This document shows positions 17,214 through 27,019 of a stretch of 64,000 bases of DNA, piece after piece. The translations under genes and the position numbers were made by a program. The stretch covers positions 1 through 64,000 of the forward strand of contig REER01000047.1 in assembly GCA_007694945.1 (NCBI GenBank), in the 5' to 3' direction. The notes beneath the pieces are model-generated. The model saw only the letters and a list, made by a program, of their open reading frames with translations, was not told where the DNA came from and did not search any database. Each line of letters begins with the position of its first letter. Position 1 is the stretch's first letter. The DNA comes from Paracoccaceae bacterium (lineage in GTDB: Bacteria; Pseudomonadota; Alphaproteobacteria; Rhodobacterales; Rhodobacteraceae).

Positions 17214-19493
17214 TCACCCGTCGGTATGAGTCAGTTCCGGCACATCATCCGCGCCCGCTGATCCACGCCCCGAGAGCGAGGGGTTCTCCATGAAGAAGCG
17301 GTGGCAATTGAACAGCCGTCGCGTGGCGGCAGGATCGGGCAGCGTGCGGATGGCCGGACCCTCGGGGCGGATGACCCAGCTTTGCGCCTCATCGGCGAGG
17401 TTGGCGGCCATGATCTGACGCACAATTTGCGCCTTGACGGTCGGGTTCATGATCTCGACCAGTGTTTCCACGCGGCGGACGAGGTTGCGGCCCATCCAGT
17501 CGGCCGAAGAGATGAACACCCGCGCCTGATCGGAGGGCAGCGTGGCACCATTACCGAAACAGACGATGCGCGAGTGTTCCAGAAACCGCCCCACCACCGA
17601 TTTGATGCGGATATTTTCGGAGAGCCCCCGGATACCGGGCCGCAACCCGCATATGCCGCGCACCACGAGACTGATCTTCACCCCGGCCTGCGACGCAGCA
17701 TAAAGTGCGTCGATCACATCCGCGTCGATGATCGAGTTCATCTTGGCCCAGATCTCGGCCGGGCGGCCTGATCGCGCGGCTTCGGCCTCGGCGGCGATCA
17801 TGTCCAGCAGGCGCGGCTTGAGCGCGAGCGGCGAGATGGCGAGGTTTTCCAGTTGCGCTGGTTCGGCATAGCCTGAAACATAGTTGAACACGCGCGTCGC
17901 ATCTCGCCCGAGCGCCGCATCGCAGGTAAAGAGCGACAGGTCGGTGTAAATCCGCGCGGTGATGGGGTGGTAATTGCCCGTGCCCCAATGGGTATAGGTC
18001 ACCAGCTTATCGCCTTCGCGCCGGACCACAGTGCTGATCTTGGCGTGGGTCTTGTAGTTCACGAAACCATAGACAACATGCGCGCCCGCCCGCTCCAGCC
18101 TGCGCGACTGGCGGATATTGGCGGCCTCGTCGAAGCGGGCCTTCAACTCGACCAGGGCGGTCACCGACTTGCCCGCATCCGCCGCCTCGCAGAGAGCGGT
18201 CACGATGGGACTGTCGCGCGAGGTGCGGTAGAGCGTCTGGCGGATGGCGAGCACATCAGGGTCGCGGGCGGCCTGCTCAAGAAACCGCACCACCATGTCA
18301 AAGGTCTCATAAGGGTGGTGCAGCAGCATGTCTTTCTGCCGGATGGCCGCGAACATGTCGCCGCCATGGTCCTGCACGCGTTCGGGCACGCGCGGGGTGA
18401 AGCTGGGCCACAAGAGGTCCGGGCGCTCGTCCAGCACCAGTTCCTTGAGCGTCGAGATGCCCATGATGCCATCGACCTCGATGACATCGGTCTCGGGCAC
18501 TTCCAGTTCCTCGCGCACCACCGCGTGCAGGTCGGGCGGCGCGCCTGCCGAGATCTTCATGCGCACCACCTCGCCCCGGCGACGACGTTTCAGCGCGACC
18601 TCGAATTCGCGCACCAGATCCTCGGCCTCTTCCTCGACTTCCAGATCACTGTCGCGCAGCACAGAGAAGGTGCAGGAGCCGAGCAGCCGATAGCCCGGGA
18701 ACAGATCATCCATCTCTGCCAGGATCAGTTCCTCGAGCGGCAACATCCGGATCGGGCTTGAGCCCAGCCGAACGAAGCGATCGATCTGGCTTGGGATCGG
18801 GACCAGCGCACTCAGTTTATGCCCACGCTTATCCTCGAGTTCCAAGGCCAGCGAGAAACCCGCATTGGGGATGAAGGGAAACGGGTGTGCAGGATCGATG
18901 GCCAAAGGCGAGAGGACCGGAAAGACATGGGTCAGGAAGTGCACGCGGGTCAGTTCGCGGTCGGCCTCGGTCAGGTCATGATGCGACAGGATCACGATCC
19001 CGGCCTCGGTCAGTTCTTGCCGCAGGGTTGACCAGATTTCCTGCTGATACTCCATAAGGCGGCGCGCATCCTCATGGATCAGCACAAGCTGTTCGGCAGG
19101 CGTGCGCCCGTCATCAGAGGGTGTTGTATTCCCTGCCCGGGCCAGTTCGCGCAGACCGGCTACGCGGACCGTGTAGAATTCATCAAGATTGGTGGCCGAG
19201 ATCGACAGAAAGCGCACCCGCTCCAAGAGTGGCACGCGCGGATTGACGGCCTCTTCCAGCACGCGCCAGTTGAAGGCCAGCCAAGACAATTCGCGGTTGA
19301 AAAAGCGCGTCGGGCTTGTGGGGTCGAAGCCGTCCAGCGTGACTGGCTCGGGAAAGGGCGTGCGCAGGAAATCCGCGCCCGGCGCCTGACGGAGAAGCGC
19401 GACACTGCCGGCGGTCGCCGGCGGTAGCACACCAGGCCGCTCCTCGTCCGTGCCTTGGTCATCAGAACGCTCCGCCCGCTCGGGTGAGGTCAT
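17214..19493 (-). CDS. ppk: Polyphosphate kinase 1
   Basis: 759 residues. N-terminal domain with [19 protein letters not shown] and [18 protein letters not shown], followed by the phospholipase-D-like catalytic domains. The autophosphorylated histidine is in NYKTHAKI, and the second HSRI and [10 protein letters not shown] blocks are present. It polymerises ATP gamma-phosphate into polyphosphate. Start 19493 is chosen because GGAGA sits about nine bases upstream; ATGs at 19517 and 19571 would extend a non-conserved, charged N-terminus. No ppx is adjacent, but a polyphosphate-binding CHAD protein is encoded at 25487-26389. Confidence 0.95.
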   Translation of the reverse strand: MTSPERAERSDDQGTDEERPGVLPPATAGSVALLRQAPGADFLRTPFPEPVTLDGFDPTSPTRFFNRELSWLAFNWRVLEEAVNPRVPLLERVRFLSISATNLDEFYTVRVAGLRELARAGNTTPSDDGRTPAEQLVLIHEDARRLMEYQQEIWSTLRQELTEAGIVILSHHDLTEADRELTRVHFLTHVFPVLSPLAIDPAHPFPFIPNAGFSLALELEDKRGHKLSALVPIPSQIDRFVRLGSSPIRMLPLEELILAEMDDLFPGYRLLGSCTFSVLRDSDLEVEEEAEDLVREFEVALKRRRRGEVVRMKISAGAPPDLHAVVREELEVPETDVIEVDGIMGISTLKELVLDERPDLLWPSFTPRVPERVQDHGGDMFAAIRQKDMLLHHPYETFDMVVRFLEQAARDPDVLAIRQTLYRTSRDSPIVTALCEAADAGKSVTALVELKARFDEAANIRQSRRLERAGAHVVYGFVNYKTHAKISTVVRREGDKLVTYTHWGTGNYHPITARIYTDLSLFTCDAALGRDATRVFNYVSGYAEPAQLENLAISPLALKPRLLDMIAAEAEAARSGRPAEIWAKMNSIIDADVIDALYAASQAGVKISLVVRGICGLRPGIRGLSENIRIKSVVGRFLEHSRIVCFGNGATLPSDQARVFISSADWMGRNLVRRVETLVEIMNPTVKAQIVRQIMAANLADEAQSWVIRPEGPAIRTLPDPAATRRLFNCHRFFMENPSLSGRGSAGADDVPELTHTDG

Positions 19494-19589
19494 TGGGCTT
19501 TTCTCCATCTCGTTCATGGCCGTCTCATTTCTGCGTCGCGGGCTCAGCCTGTAACGGCAAACCCGGGACATGAGCGGCCTGTGAACCCG

Positions 19590-20531
19590 TCATTTGCGGG
19601 CCTGAATGACCGTAACGCCGCCCGTGGTCAGGGTCAGCCGACCGGCCTCTGGGTCAAGCCGGTAGCCGTCGACCGAGGTCAGGGCCTCTATGAATTTGCG
19701 CTCCTGCTCCTCCAACCCGTTCGGGCAGGCCATCATCGTGCTGGCCATGCGCCCGAAGGACAGGATGCCACCATGCCGCCGGAAACCACCGATCATCCGG
19801 TTGCAACCGACGCTCGCGCTGATCCGGCCATCAGGGTAGAAAACCAGTTCCGTGCGTGAGGGAAAGAGCGTCGGCGTCTCGCCAATCGCGCTGATGTTCC
19901 ACACGCCCGCGGTGATATCGGCATCGGGGCGGATCAGGGTGCATTCGGTGAGTTCTGCCCCATCGATGCGTACAATCGCCGAGTCGTCTTTCATATGGAT
20001 CGACGTTGCGGGATTATCCGGAGCGACGAAAAGTGCGCCCGACGCAGCACGCTGCGCCTGCAGGGTAATGATTTGCTCGTTCAGCCGCAGACTTACCTCT
20101 TCGGGCAGAAAGCCGATCTCGATCAATTGGTTGCCACAGGACAAGAGCGACGCATAGCCAATCAGTGGCGTGCGCAGGGCGCGGATGGTGCCCAGATCGA
20201 GCGGGTCGCTGCCGGACTCGATGCCTTGTGGCTCGGTCAGCCAGATCATGTCCTCCCCCGCGCGCAGCCCTGCCCGCAGCACCAGCAAAGTGTCGGTGGG
20301 GGCCTCGATCCGGAACACGAAGGGACCCTGGCTACCCTCTGTCACGCTTCGGCTACTGGCAACGGTCCGATCCTGCGCATTGCTCAAGTCGAGCAGGAAC
20401 ACCGTGTCATCAGGCAGGCCCATGCGTTCGATGACCATGATCTCGCCCGAGATCTCGCGCATCTCCGAGGCGGAGGCGGGAAAAGCCGCGATCATCGCGG
20501 CGACAGCGAGGGCGAGAACACGGCGCAGCAT
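19590..20531 (-). CDS. Secreted YbaY-MliC-META three-domain envelope protein
   Basis: 313 residues. Signal peptide MLRRVLALAVAAMIAAFPASA precedes a YbaY/YscW-like beta domain (about 26-115). A MliC/PliC-like c-type-lysozyme-inhibitor fold follows (about 120-200, with Cys132/Cys197), then a META domain (about 205-313, GCNR at 242 and MACP at 267). There is no lipobox cysteine at the cleavage site, so it is probably periplasmic. Domain calls are by eye. A paralogue with the same stack plus an extra segment is encoded at 39940-41142. It lies just downstream of hda on the same strand. Likely role is envelope or stress protection. Confidence 0.8.
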   Translation of the reverse strand: MLRRVLALAVAAMIAAFPASASEMREISGEIMVIERMGLPDDTVFLLDLSNAQDRTVASSRSVTEGSQGPFVFRIEAPTDTLLVLRAGLRAGEDMIWLTEPQGIESGSDPLDLGTIRALRTPLIGYASLLSCGNQLIEIGFLPEEVSLRLNEQIITLQAQRAASGALFVAPDNPATSIHMKDDSAIVRIDGAELTECTLIRPDADITAGVWNISAIGETPTLFPSRTELVFYPDGRISASVGCNRMIGGFRRHGGILSFGRMASTMMACPNGLEEQERKFIEALTSVDGYRLDPEAGRLTLTTGGVTVIQARK

Positions 20532-20608
20532 CGGAAAGCTCCGGAAAAAGAAATCATTGTTCAAGGTATGGGGGCAGGCGTGCCAAAACAAGCCCCGGCG
20601 GGTCTGGC

Positions 20609-21298
20609 CTAGTCCAGATCCAGTGACATCTGCATGACATCGGCGGCCAGACGCACGGAAATGGGCTTCTTGCGCGCAATCGCCTCGGCATCGAGACGTG
20701 TGACCAACTCTTGCGCAGCCGCCAACGACCTAGTCATGCGCGGCAGCAAATAGGCGATAAGTGCATCGGGCACGCTGACCTGCCGGTCGGCAAAGAGCTT
20801 GGTCAACACCGCGGCGAGCAGCGCGTCATCGGGCTGGCCAAGCGCCACATGCGCGGCCGCCTGCAGGCGCGAGGCGAGGTCGGGCAGGCGCAGGCCCCAG
20901 TCGCGCACCGGCGCGCGGTCGGCCAGCAAGAGCTGGCCGCCCTGCGCAGCAAGCAGGTTGTGCAAGTGGAAAAGCGCAGTTTCGGCATCGCTGTCGCCTG
21001 AAATGCCAGAGGCTGCATCAATCGCCACTGCACCTTTCGCAGCGATAGCTTCGGGGGCCGCAGCGCGCAGCGCCGCGGCATCAAGCAGGAGGGCATCCTT
21101 TGCGGCGGCCCAGATAAGCAACAGATGTGTCTTGCCCGAGCCTTCCGGCCCGGTCATCACCAGCTTGCCAGCGGGCCAATCCCCGCGCTCGATCATAGCC
21201 AGCGCCTGCGCATTGCAGGGCGCAGGCACGAAATCGGCGCGAGACAGCCGGGGCGGCAGCGCCAGTGGCATCGGCATCTGGGCGGGACGGCGGATCAT
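20609..21298 (-). CDS. hda: DnaA-like regulatory protein (Hda/HdaA type)
   Basis: 229 residues. AAA+ module similar to DnaA domain III, with Walker A TGPEGSGKTHL and a sensor region, but no DnaA domain IV DNA-binding helix-turn-helix. A QxPxPL-like clamp-binding peptide (AQMPMPLALP) lies at the N-terminus, as in Hda, which binds the DNA polymerase clamp and stimulates DnaA-ATP hydrolysis. The start overlaps the AI-2E permease stop by four bases (ATGA), an order common in Alphaproteobacteria. Confidence 0.85.
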   Translation of the reverse strand: MIRRPAQMPMPLALPPRLSRADFVPAPCNAQALAMIERGDWPAGKLVMTGPEGSGKTHLLLIWAAAKDALLLDAAALRAAAPEAIAAKGAVAIDAASGISGDSDAETALFHLHNLLAAQGGQLLLADRAPVRDWGLRLPDLASRLQAAAHVALGQPDDALLAAVLTKLFADRQVSVPDALIAYLLPRMTRSLAAAQELVTRLDAEAIARKKPISVRLAADVMQMSLDLD

Positions 21299-22398
21299 GG
21301 CGCGCTGTCCCGGTCGGGCGGCCTATCCGATGGTGAATCTTTGGCGGACGTTGCGGCATCATAGAGCCGCGAGGCGCGATACTGCGCCAGCCCGAAGCGC
21401 ACCAGCACCCCCATCGAGGCTGCGATCGGAACAGCCACCAGCATGCCGGTAAACCCGAAAAGCATCCCGAAAGCAGAGACAGCAAAGAGCAGCCATACCG
21501 GGTGCAGCCGCACCGAGTCGCCCACAATGCGCGGGACAAGGACATTGCCTTCGAGCAACTGGCCGGCTGCAAAAATCGCCAGCACCAGTGCGATCATGCC
21601 TGGCTCGCCCCAGAACTGCCACAAGCCGACCCCGATGGCGAGGACCCCACCGATGATGGCGCCGATATAGGGGATGAAGGAGATGAGCCCCGCCGTGACG
21701 CCGATGGCTAGCCCGAATTGCAGTCCGACCAGTCCCAAAGCTGTTGCATAATAGACCGCCAGAATCAGGCAGACCGTAACCTGCCCGCGCACGAAGCCCG
21801 CGATCGCCCGGTCAACATCTCGGGCGAGTTCACGGATAACAGGCGCGTGCTGGCGCGGCAGCAGATCATCCGCGCCTTCCAGCACGCGCGGCCAGTCGAG
21901 CAACAGATAAAAAGCCACGACCGGCGCAATGACAATGAAGATGATCGCCGAGACGAACCCGGTCAGAGAGCGCAGCACACCCTGGGCCAGATCGGCGCCC
22001 CGGTCGTGGATCGTATCGCCCATGGTGGCCAGCGAGGATCGCAGCGTTTCCTCTAACCCGTCAAGACCCGGGAAGCGCGCGCGCAGCCAGTCCTGCAGTT
22101 GCGCCAGCAATTCAGGCGCGGCCTCGGTGAACTGGATGATCTGAGCGACCACTGCCGGGATGACCAGAAGCCCCGCCACCACAACAGCACCAATCGCGCT
22201 AAGCATCAGCAGTGCCACGGCAAGTGGGCGCGGCAATCCGGCAGCGCTCAGGCGCGTGACCAGCGGGTTCAGGAAATAGGCCAGTGCGGCGCCGGTGACG
22301 AAAGGCAGCAGGACGTCGCCCAGCAACCAGAGCAGCGCGATGAAGGCCAGCGCCGCAATGGCCCATGCGCGCAGTTGCATCTCGGATGAGAGCGCCAT
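21295..22398 (-). CDS. AI-2E/PerM-family permease
   Basis: 367 residues with about seven to eight membrane helices and the family's characteristic central GxxxFIPYIGAIIGG segment. Members are implicated in export of small molecules or in sodium/proton exchange; the substrate here is unknown. The C-terminal tail is hydrophilic. It is the first gene of the permease-hda pair, and its stop overlaps the hda start. Confidence 0.9.
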   Translation of the reverse strand: MALSSEMQLRAWAIAALAFIALLWLLGDVLLPFVTGAALAYFLNPLVTRLSAAGLPRPLAVALLMLSAIGAVVVAGLLVIPAVVAQIIQFTEAAPELLAQLQDWLRARFPGLDGLEETLRSSLATMGDTIHDRGADLAQGVLRSLTGFVSAIIFIVIAPVVAFYLLLDWPRVLEGADDLLPRQHAPVIRELARDVDRAIAGFVRGQVTVCLILAVYYATALGLVGLQFGLAIGVTAGLISFIPYIGAIIGGVLAIGVGLWQFWGEPGMIALVLAIFAAGQLLEGNVLVPRIVGDSVRLHPVWLLFAVSAFGMLFGFTGMLVAVPIAASMGVLVRFGLAQYRASRLYDAATSAKDSPSDRPPDRDSAP

Positions 22399-22464
22399 GT
22401 TTGCCTCTTGTCATATCCTTTCTGCGGGTATCGCGCGCCATGGCCCATGGTGCAAGCTGCAATG

Positions 22465-22530
22465 CCGCAAGAAGCGCCCGCCACCCGAGCCCACCCACTC
22501 GCCCCTGCCCGGCTTGCGGGCGCTTCGCGG
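22465..22530 (-). other. Stem with G-quadruplex loop after terB (element 1 of 3)
   Basis: GAAGCGCCCGC (22471-22481) pairs with GCGGGCGCTTC (22516-22526). With a two-base bulge the stem extends outward by CCGC/GCGG. The 34-nt loop is C-rich on the plus strand (four C3-C4 runs at 22484-22505 and another after). Transcripts of terB, which ends 36 bases away, therefore carry GGGG-N5-GGG-N-GGG-N3-GGG. An overlapping short hairpin CGCGGG/CCCGCG (22526-22542) could act as an alternative terminator. No T tract is present. Confidence 0.6.
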
Positions 22531-22565
22531 GCAAGACCCGCGCGGGCCATCAACCGGATCGGGGG

Positions 22566-22988
22566 TCACGCCCGCATGTGCCGGGCGCGGGCGCCACGTT
22601 CGATCGCAGCAGCATGCAACCGGTCGACCTGCAATTCGTGGCGGATCTCTTCGAGCAGACGCAGTTCGGTCTGCACGAGCCTGCCATCAGCCGCCGCCAC
22701 ATCACAGGCGAGCGCATAGGCGGTTTCATTCAAGCGCTCGGGCAGGCTATCGCGCATCAGCCCGAAAAGCGCGTCGAGCCCATCCTCCTCCTCAAGCAGG
22801 TCGAAAACTGTCTGGGCAATGATCTTGATACGGTCAGAGTCGTAGTCGGCGAAAATCGGCAGGTGATTGACAAGCGACTGGATCGCGACCAGTTCCGAGG
22901 TCTTGATCTCCATATCGGCGGCTGAGACCGCGATCATTAGCGCGACCAACGAGTCCTGCGGCGAGAGGGGATGGGGCAATTGTGCCAT
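22566..22988 (-). CDS. TerB-like tellurite-resistance family protein
   Basis: 140 residues, all-helical. Two repeated acidic blocks ([15 protein letters not shown] near the N-terminus and [16 protein letters not shown] near the C-terminus) match the internal duplication with metal-binding acidic residues seen in TerB folds. Start ATG 22988 has AAGGAAT upstream. Function in this group is unclear; the TerB name does not prove tellurite resistance. Divergent from lysK. Confidence 0.8.
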   Translation of the reverse strand: MAQLPHPLSPQDSLVALMIAVSAADMEIKTSELVAIQSLVNHLPIFADYDSDRIKIIAQTVFDLLEEEDGLDALFGLMRDSLPERLNETAYALACDVAAADGRLVQTELRLLEEIRHELQVDRLHAAAIERGARARHMRA

Positions 22989-23090
22989 GGGGTATTCCTT
23001 GATGGGCATTCGGCGCGCAGATTATTGACGGCGCAGGGTATCGGCAATAGGAAGCGGAGCTTGTTCGACCCACAAAGAAGTGACCCCGTG

Positions 23091-24713
23091 ATGTCTTCCC
23101 TGCGCGATGCTGCCCTGATTTCCAAAGCCTGGCCGTTCGAGGAGGCCCGCAAGCTGCTGGCACGCTACAAGGGCAAGGCACCGGAAAAAGGCCACGTGCT
23201 GTTCGAAACCGGCTATGGCCCCTCGGGTCTGCCGCATATCGGGACCTTTGGCGAAGTGGCGCGGACCTCGATGATCCGCCGGGCGTTCGAGGAGATCAGC
23301 GACATTCCGACGCGGCTGATCTGCTTCTCGGATGACATGGACGGGATGCGCAAGGTGCCCGAGAATGTGCCCGACCCCGCTGCACTGCGCGACCATCTGC
23401 AAAAGCCTCTGACCTCAGTGCCGGACCCGTTCGGCACGCATGAGAGTTTCGGGCACCACAACAACGCCATGTTGCGGCGGTTTCTGGACACGTTCGGGTT
23501 TGAATACGAGTTCATTTCGGCGACCGAGTTCTATAAATCCGGCCAGTTCGACGAAGTGCTGTTGCGCGCGGCGGAGCGCTACGATGCAGTCATGCAGGTG
23601 ATGCTCAAGTCCCTGCGCGAGGAGCGGCAGCAGACCTATTCCATCTTCCTGCCGATCCATCCCGAAACCGGGCGCGTTCTTTATGTTCCGATGAAGCATG
23701 TCGACGGGGCGAAGGGCGAGATCACCTTTGACGACGAGGACGGGCGCGAATGGGTGCTGCCGGTCACGGGCGGGCAGGTCAAGCTGCAATGGAAGCCCGA
23801 TTTCGGCGCACGCTGGGCGGCGCTGGATGTCGATTTCGAGATGTATGGCAAGGATCACTCGACCAACACGGCGATCTATGACCGGATTTGCGAGATCCTC
23901 GGGGGTCGCAAGCCGGAGCATTATGTCTATGAGCTGTTTCTGGATGAGAGTGGCGAGAAGATCTCGAAATCCAAGGGCAACGGGCTGACCATCGACGAAT
24001 GGCTGACATATGCCTCGACCGAGAGCCTGTCCTATTACATGTTCCTCAAGCCGCGCACAGCGAAGCGGCTGTCATGGGATGTGATTCCAAAGGCGGTGGA
24101 TGAATATCACCAGCAGTTGCGGGCTTTTCCAGACCAGACGCCCGAACAGCAGGCGGCGAACCCGGTCTGGCATATCCACAGCGGTCAGCCGCCAGCCTCG
24201 GGCATGGTGGTCAGCTTCTCGCTCTTGCTCAATCTCGTGTCGGTGGCGCGGGCCGAGGACAAGGCGACGCTCTGGGGATTCATCCGCCGTTACGCGCCCG
24301 AGACCGCGCCCGAAACGCATCCGGATCTGGATCAGGCGGCAGGGTTTGCCGTGCGGTATTTTCAGGATTTCGTGGCGCCAACTCTGGCCTGCCGCGCACC
24401 CACGGCGCCGGAGCGTGCCGCGCTTGAGGACCTTTTGGAGCGGCTGCGCGCGATTACGGAGACCGGGGAAGTGCCCGACGCATACGCTGCCGAGCATGAG
24501 CGCCTGAGCGAAGAAGTCTTCATGTCGGTCGTGCGCGACACGGGCAAGGCGCATGGGTTCGAGAGCCTGCGCGACTGGTTCAAGGTACTCTACGAGGTGC
24601 TGCTGGGCGCCAGCCATGGGCCGCGCTGGGGCAGTTTCATCGCGCTCTATGGTGTGACCGAAACTGTCGCGCTGATCGACAAGGCGCTGGCGGGGGAATT
24701 GGTAAGCGCCTGA
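23091..24713 (+). CDS. lysK: Lysyl-tRNA synthetase, class I
   Basis: 540 residues. A class I signature GLPHIGT replaces HIGH, and KISKSKG is the KMSKS loop. This is the archaeal-type LysRS that replaces the class II enzyme in many Alphaproteobacteria. It charges tRNA-Lys. ATG 23091 ([19 protein letters not shown]) is chosen over an upstream in-frame Met because homologues begin here. Divergent from terB across about 100 bases. Confidence 0.95.
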   Translation: MSSLRDAALISKAWPFEEARKLLARYKGKAPEKGHVLFETGYGPSGLPHIGTFGEVARTSMIRRAFEEISDIPTRLICFSDDMDGMRKVPENVPDPAALRDHLQKPLTSVPDPFGTHESFGHHNNAMLRRFLDTFGFEYEFISATEFYKSGQFDEVLLRAAERYDAVMQVMLKSLREERQQTYSIFLPIHPETGRVLYVPMKHVDGAKGEITFDDEDGREWVLPVTGGQVKLQWKPDFGARWAALDVDFEMYGKDHSTNTAIYDRICEILGGRKPEHYVYELFLDESGEKISKSKGNGLTIDEWLTYASTESLSYYMFLKPRTAKRLSWDVIPKAVDEYHQQLRAFPDQTPEQQAANPVWHIHSGQPPASGMVVSFSLLLNLVSVARAEDKATLWGFIRRYAPETAPETHPDLDQAAGFAVRYFQDFVAPTLACRAPTAPERAALEDLLERLRAITETGEVPDAYAAEHERLSEEVFMSVVRDTGKAHGFESLRDWFKVLYEVLLGASHGPRWGSFIALYGVTETVALIDKALAGELVSA

Positions 24714-24751
24714 GCGATTGCCCGAACGGCGCAGCGCTTCTACACTGCGCC

Positions 24752-25483
24752 ATGCCACGCCAGACCGGATATGAACCGCTCTTCACCCTCAAACCCGTCG
24801 CCCCGGATCTCTGGGTGGCCGATGGCGGCTGGATCCGCTTCTATGGCCTACCTTTCCCGACGCGGATGACCGTGATCCGCTTGCGTGATGGCGGGCTCTG
24901 GGTGCATTCGCCCATCGCCGATGCAGAGGGGCTATCTGACGCTGTGGAGGGCCTCGGCCCGGTCGCGCATCTGGTCGCGCCGAACTGGCTTCACTATGCG
25001 TGGTTGCGCGACTGGCAGGCACGGTTTCCACAGGCGCGGGCCTGGGGTTGCCCCGGTGTCGTCGAGCGCGCACGCTCGCGCGGGGTGCGGCTGGAGCTTG
25101 ACGGCCTGCTGGGCGACTCGGCCGCTGCAGAATGGGCCGAGGAGATCGACCAGCGACTATTTGACAGCGGGCTGCACCGCGAGGTGCTGTTCTGTCACAT
25201 GCCCAGCCGCAGCCTGATCCTGACCGACCTGATCGAGAATTTCGAGCCGCAGCATATGCGCTGGTGGGCGCGCCCGATCCTGCGGCTGGGCGGCGTCTGC
25301 ACCCCCAAAGGCGGGATGCCGCGCGACATTGCGCTGTTTGCCCGACGAAAGCCCGAGGCGATGCGCGAGCTTCTGCGCTGGATGCGGGGCAATGCACCCG
25401 AGCGGATCCTCTTTGCCCATGGTCGCTGTATCGCTTCGGATGCGATGTCCGAAATCACGCGCATCTTCGGACGCTGGGATTAA
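24752..25483 (+). CDS. DUF4336 protein
   Basis: 243 residues. Pattern PxxLWVADG...FPTRMTVIRL...LWVHSPI...LVAPNWLHY matches DUF4336, a family with a degenerate metallo-beta-lactamase-like fold. Histidines HSPI and LHY are kept, but the full HxHxDH zinc motif is absent, so hydrolytic activity is doubtful. It lies 38 bases after lysK and converges on the CHAD gene, with only three bases between the stops. Confidence 0.82.
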   Translation: MPRQTGYEPLFTLKPVAPDLWVADGGWIRFYGLPFPTRMTVIRLRDGGLWVHSPIADAEGLSDAVEGLGPVAHLVAPNWLHYAWLRDWQARFPQARAWGCPGVVERARSRGVRLELDGLLGDSAAAEWAEEIDQRLFDSGLHREVLFCHMPSRSLILTDLIENFEPQHMRWWARPILRLGGVCTPKGGMPRDIALFARRKPEAMRELLRWMRGNAPERILFAHGRCIASDAMSEITRIFGRWD

Positions 25484-25486
25484 GGC

Positions 25487-26389
25487 TCAGCCCTTGCGCC
25501 AGTCGCGCCACCAGTCCTGCCAGGTCGCGACGAGTTTCTCGGGTGGCCGGGCAAGCGCCTTGTCGGCCAGCTTCAGCGCATAGGTCGCAAGCTTGCGGCG
25601 TCGCGCCATCAGATGGCCCCGAAAAATTTCACGCGCTTCGATATCCTCGCGTGAGAGCGCGTCGCAACTGTCAAGGAACTCCATTAGTACGTCGAAATCA
25701 TTATGATCGCCCAGCGCCTCGCCAAGATCGTCGATCCGCTTGATATGCAAAGCCATTTTCTTTGGCCGGATCCTTGCCAGAAACCGCGCCTGATACCAGT
25801 GATGCTTGACCCGTTTGCGCATCTCGTGGAACGGGGTGGCGTCGAAGTCGCCCGCGAGCGAAGCCTCGGCCTGCACATGCAAGCCCTGCGCCTTGCGGTA
25901 AGTCGAGAATATGCCATTCCAAAGCAGATGCGAGGCCTTCCCATCGAGCGCAAATTCTTCGAATTCGCGTTCAATGTCCTGAAAGCACGAGATATACTCG
26001 GTGAGCGCATCCACATGCTCGAAATGGCAACGATTTGCGAATTCATCGAAAATCTGCCAACGCAAGCCCGCAAAGCGATTGGGGTCGCGGAGCTTTGCAG
26101 TCAGCGCATCGAACTGCACCGACATGACCTCAAGATCGCGGGTCTCGGACAGGCCCCGCGACGCGTCACGCAGACAATGGTCAAGAGACTTTGCTCCGGC
26201 CAGACCCGGGTGCAGCAGACGCAACAGTCCACGCACCTCCTTGGTGCGCTTGCGCAACTCGTGCACAGTGGGTATGGCGTCCGTGCGCTGCGCCTCAGCA
26301 AGACCCTTTTGCACGCACTCGCTCAACACGCGCTGCAACGCGGCCTTGGCGGATTTATCGGATTTCGACGCAGCAAGGGACATATTCAC
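25487..26389 (-). CDS. CHAD-domain protein (polyphosphate-associated)
   Basis: 300 residues, helical, rich in conserved His/Lys/Arg. HELRKRTKEVRGLLRLL and HEMRKRVKHHWYQARFL mark the two repeated CHAD helical units. CHAD domains bind inorganic polyphosphate and often occur with CYTH phosphatases; no CYTH domain is fused here. Polyphosphate kinase is encoded 6 kb away on the same strand, but no operon link is evident. Confidence 0.88.
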   Translation of the reverse strand: MNMSLAASKSDKSAKAALQRVLSECVQKGLAEAQRTDAIPTVHELRKRTKEVRGLLRLLHPGLAGAKSLDHCLRDASRGLSETRDLEVMSVQFDALTAKLRDPNRFAGLRWQIFDEFANRCHFEHVDALTEYISCFQDIEREFEEFALDGKASHLLWNGIFSTYRKAQGLHVQAEASLAGDFDATPFHEMRKRVKHHWYQARFLARIRPKKMALHIKRIDDLGEALGDHNDFDVLMEFLDSCDALSREDIEAREIFRGHLMARRRKLATYALKLADKALARPPEKLVATWQDWWRDWRKG

Positions 26390-26481
26390 AATCTAGGGAT
26401 AACCCCCCGGTCTGCGCAAGCGCGTCGGAAAGTGATCCATATGCCCTCCTGCGACGTCTTACCTGCATGGAGGATTGACCC

Positions 26482-26883
26482 ATGTCCCAGTTTTTTGCCC
26501 GACTTGCACTTCTCCTGACACTTTCAACGCCCGTGCCCGCGCTTGCTGACCCGATACAGCGCGTCATCAATGACCAGCTTTCGGCATTTCTCGCAGATGA
26601 TTTCGACACGGCCTTCACCTATGCCAGCCCGAACATCAAACGTCTCTTCGGCTCGCCTGAACGGTTTGGGCAGATGGTACGCAATGGCTATCCGATGGTG
26701 CACCGGCCCGAGGAAGTGACCATGCTCGAACAGCGCGAGATCGACGGGCGCGTGGTGCAGCGCGTGATGATCCGCGACATGGGTGGGCGCGTCCATATGC
26801 TGGCCTATCAGATGATCAAGACTGATGACGGCTGGCAGATCAATGGTGTGCAGATCCTGCGCGCGCCGGAAGTGGGCGCCTGA
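26482..26883 (+). CDS. Secreted DUF4864 protein
   Basis: 133 residues. Signal peptide (MSQFFARLALLLTLSTPVPALA) and a compact domain with VINDQLSAFLADDFDTAFTYASP, the pattern of DUF4864, a small NTF2/SnoaL-like fold. No catalytic residues are known. GGAGG lies nine bases before the start. Divergent from the CHAD gene. Confidence 0.82.
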   Translation: MSQFFARLALLLTLSTPVPALADPIQRVINDQLSAFLADDFDTAFTYASPNIKRLFGSPERFGQMVRNGYPMVHRPEEVTMLEQREIDGRVVQRVMIRDMGGRVHMLAYQMIKTDDGWQINGVQILRAPEVGA

Positions 26884-27019
26884 GAGTAGCGCACGCTGAC
26901 CTCAGCTCGGTTTAACGGCTTTTTCGTAAATCTTGTCCGATCCGGCTGACATCGGGACGGGCACGCTCCTCCCTTGTGATCCGCGCTGGTTCAGATCGAA
27001 TGACAAGAGGGTTTCCTGC

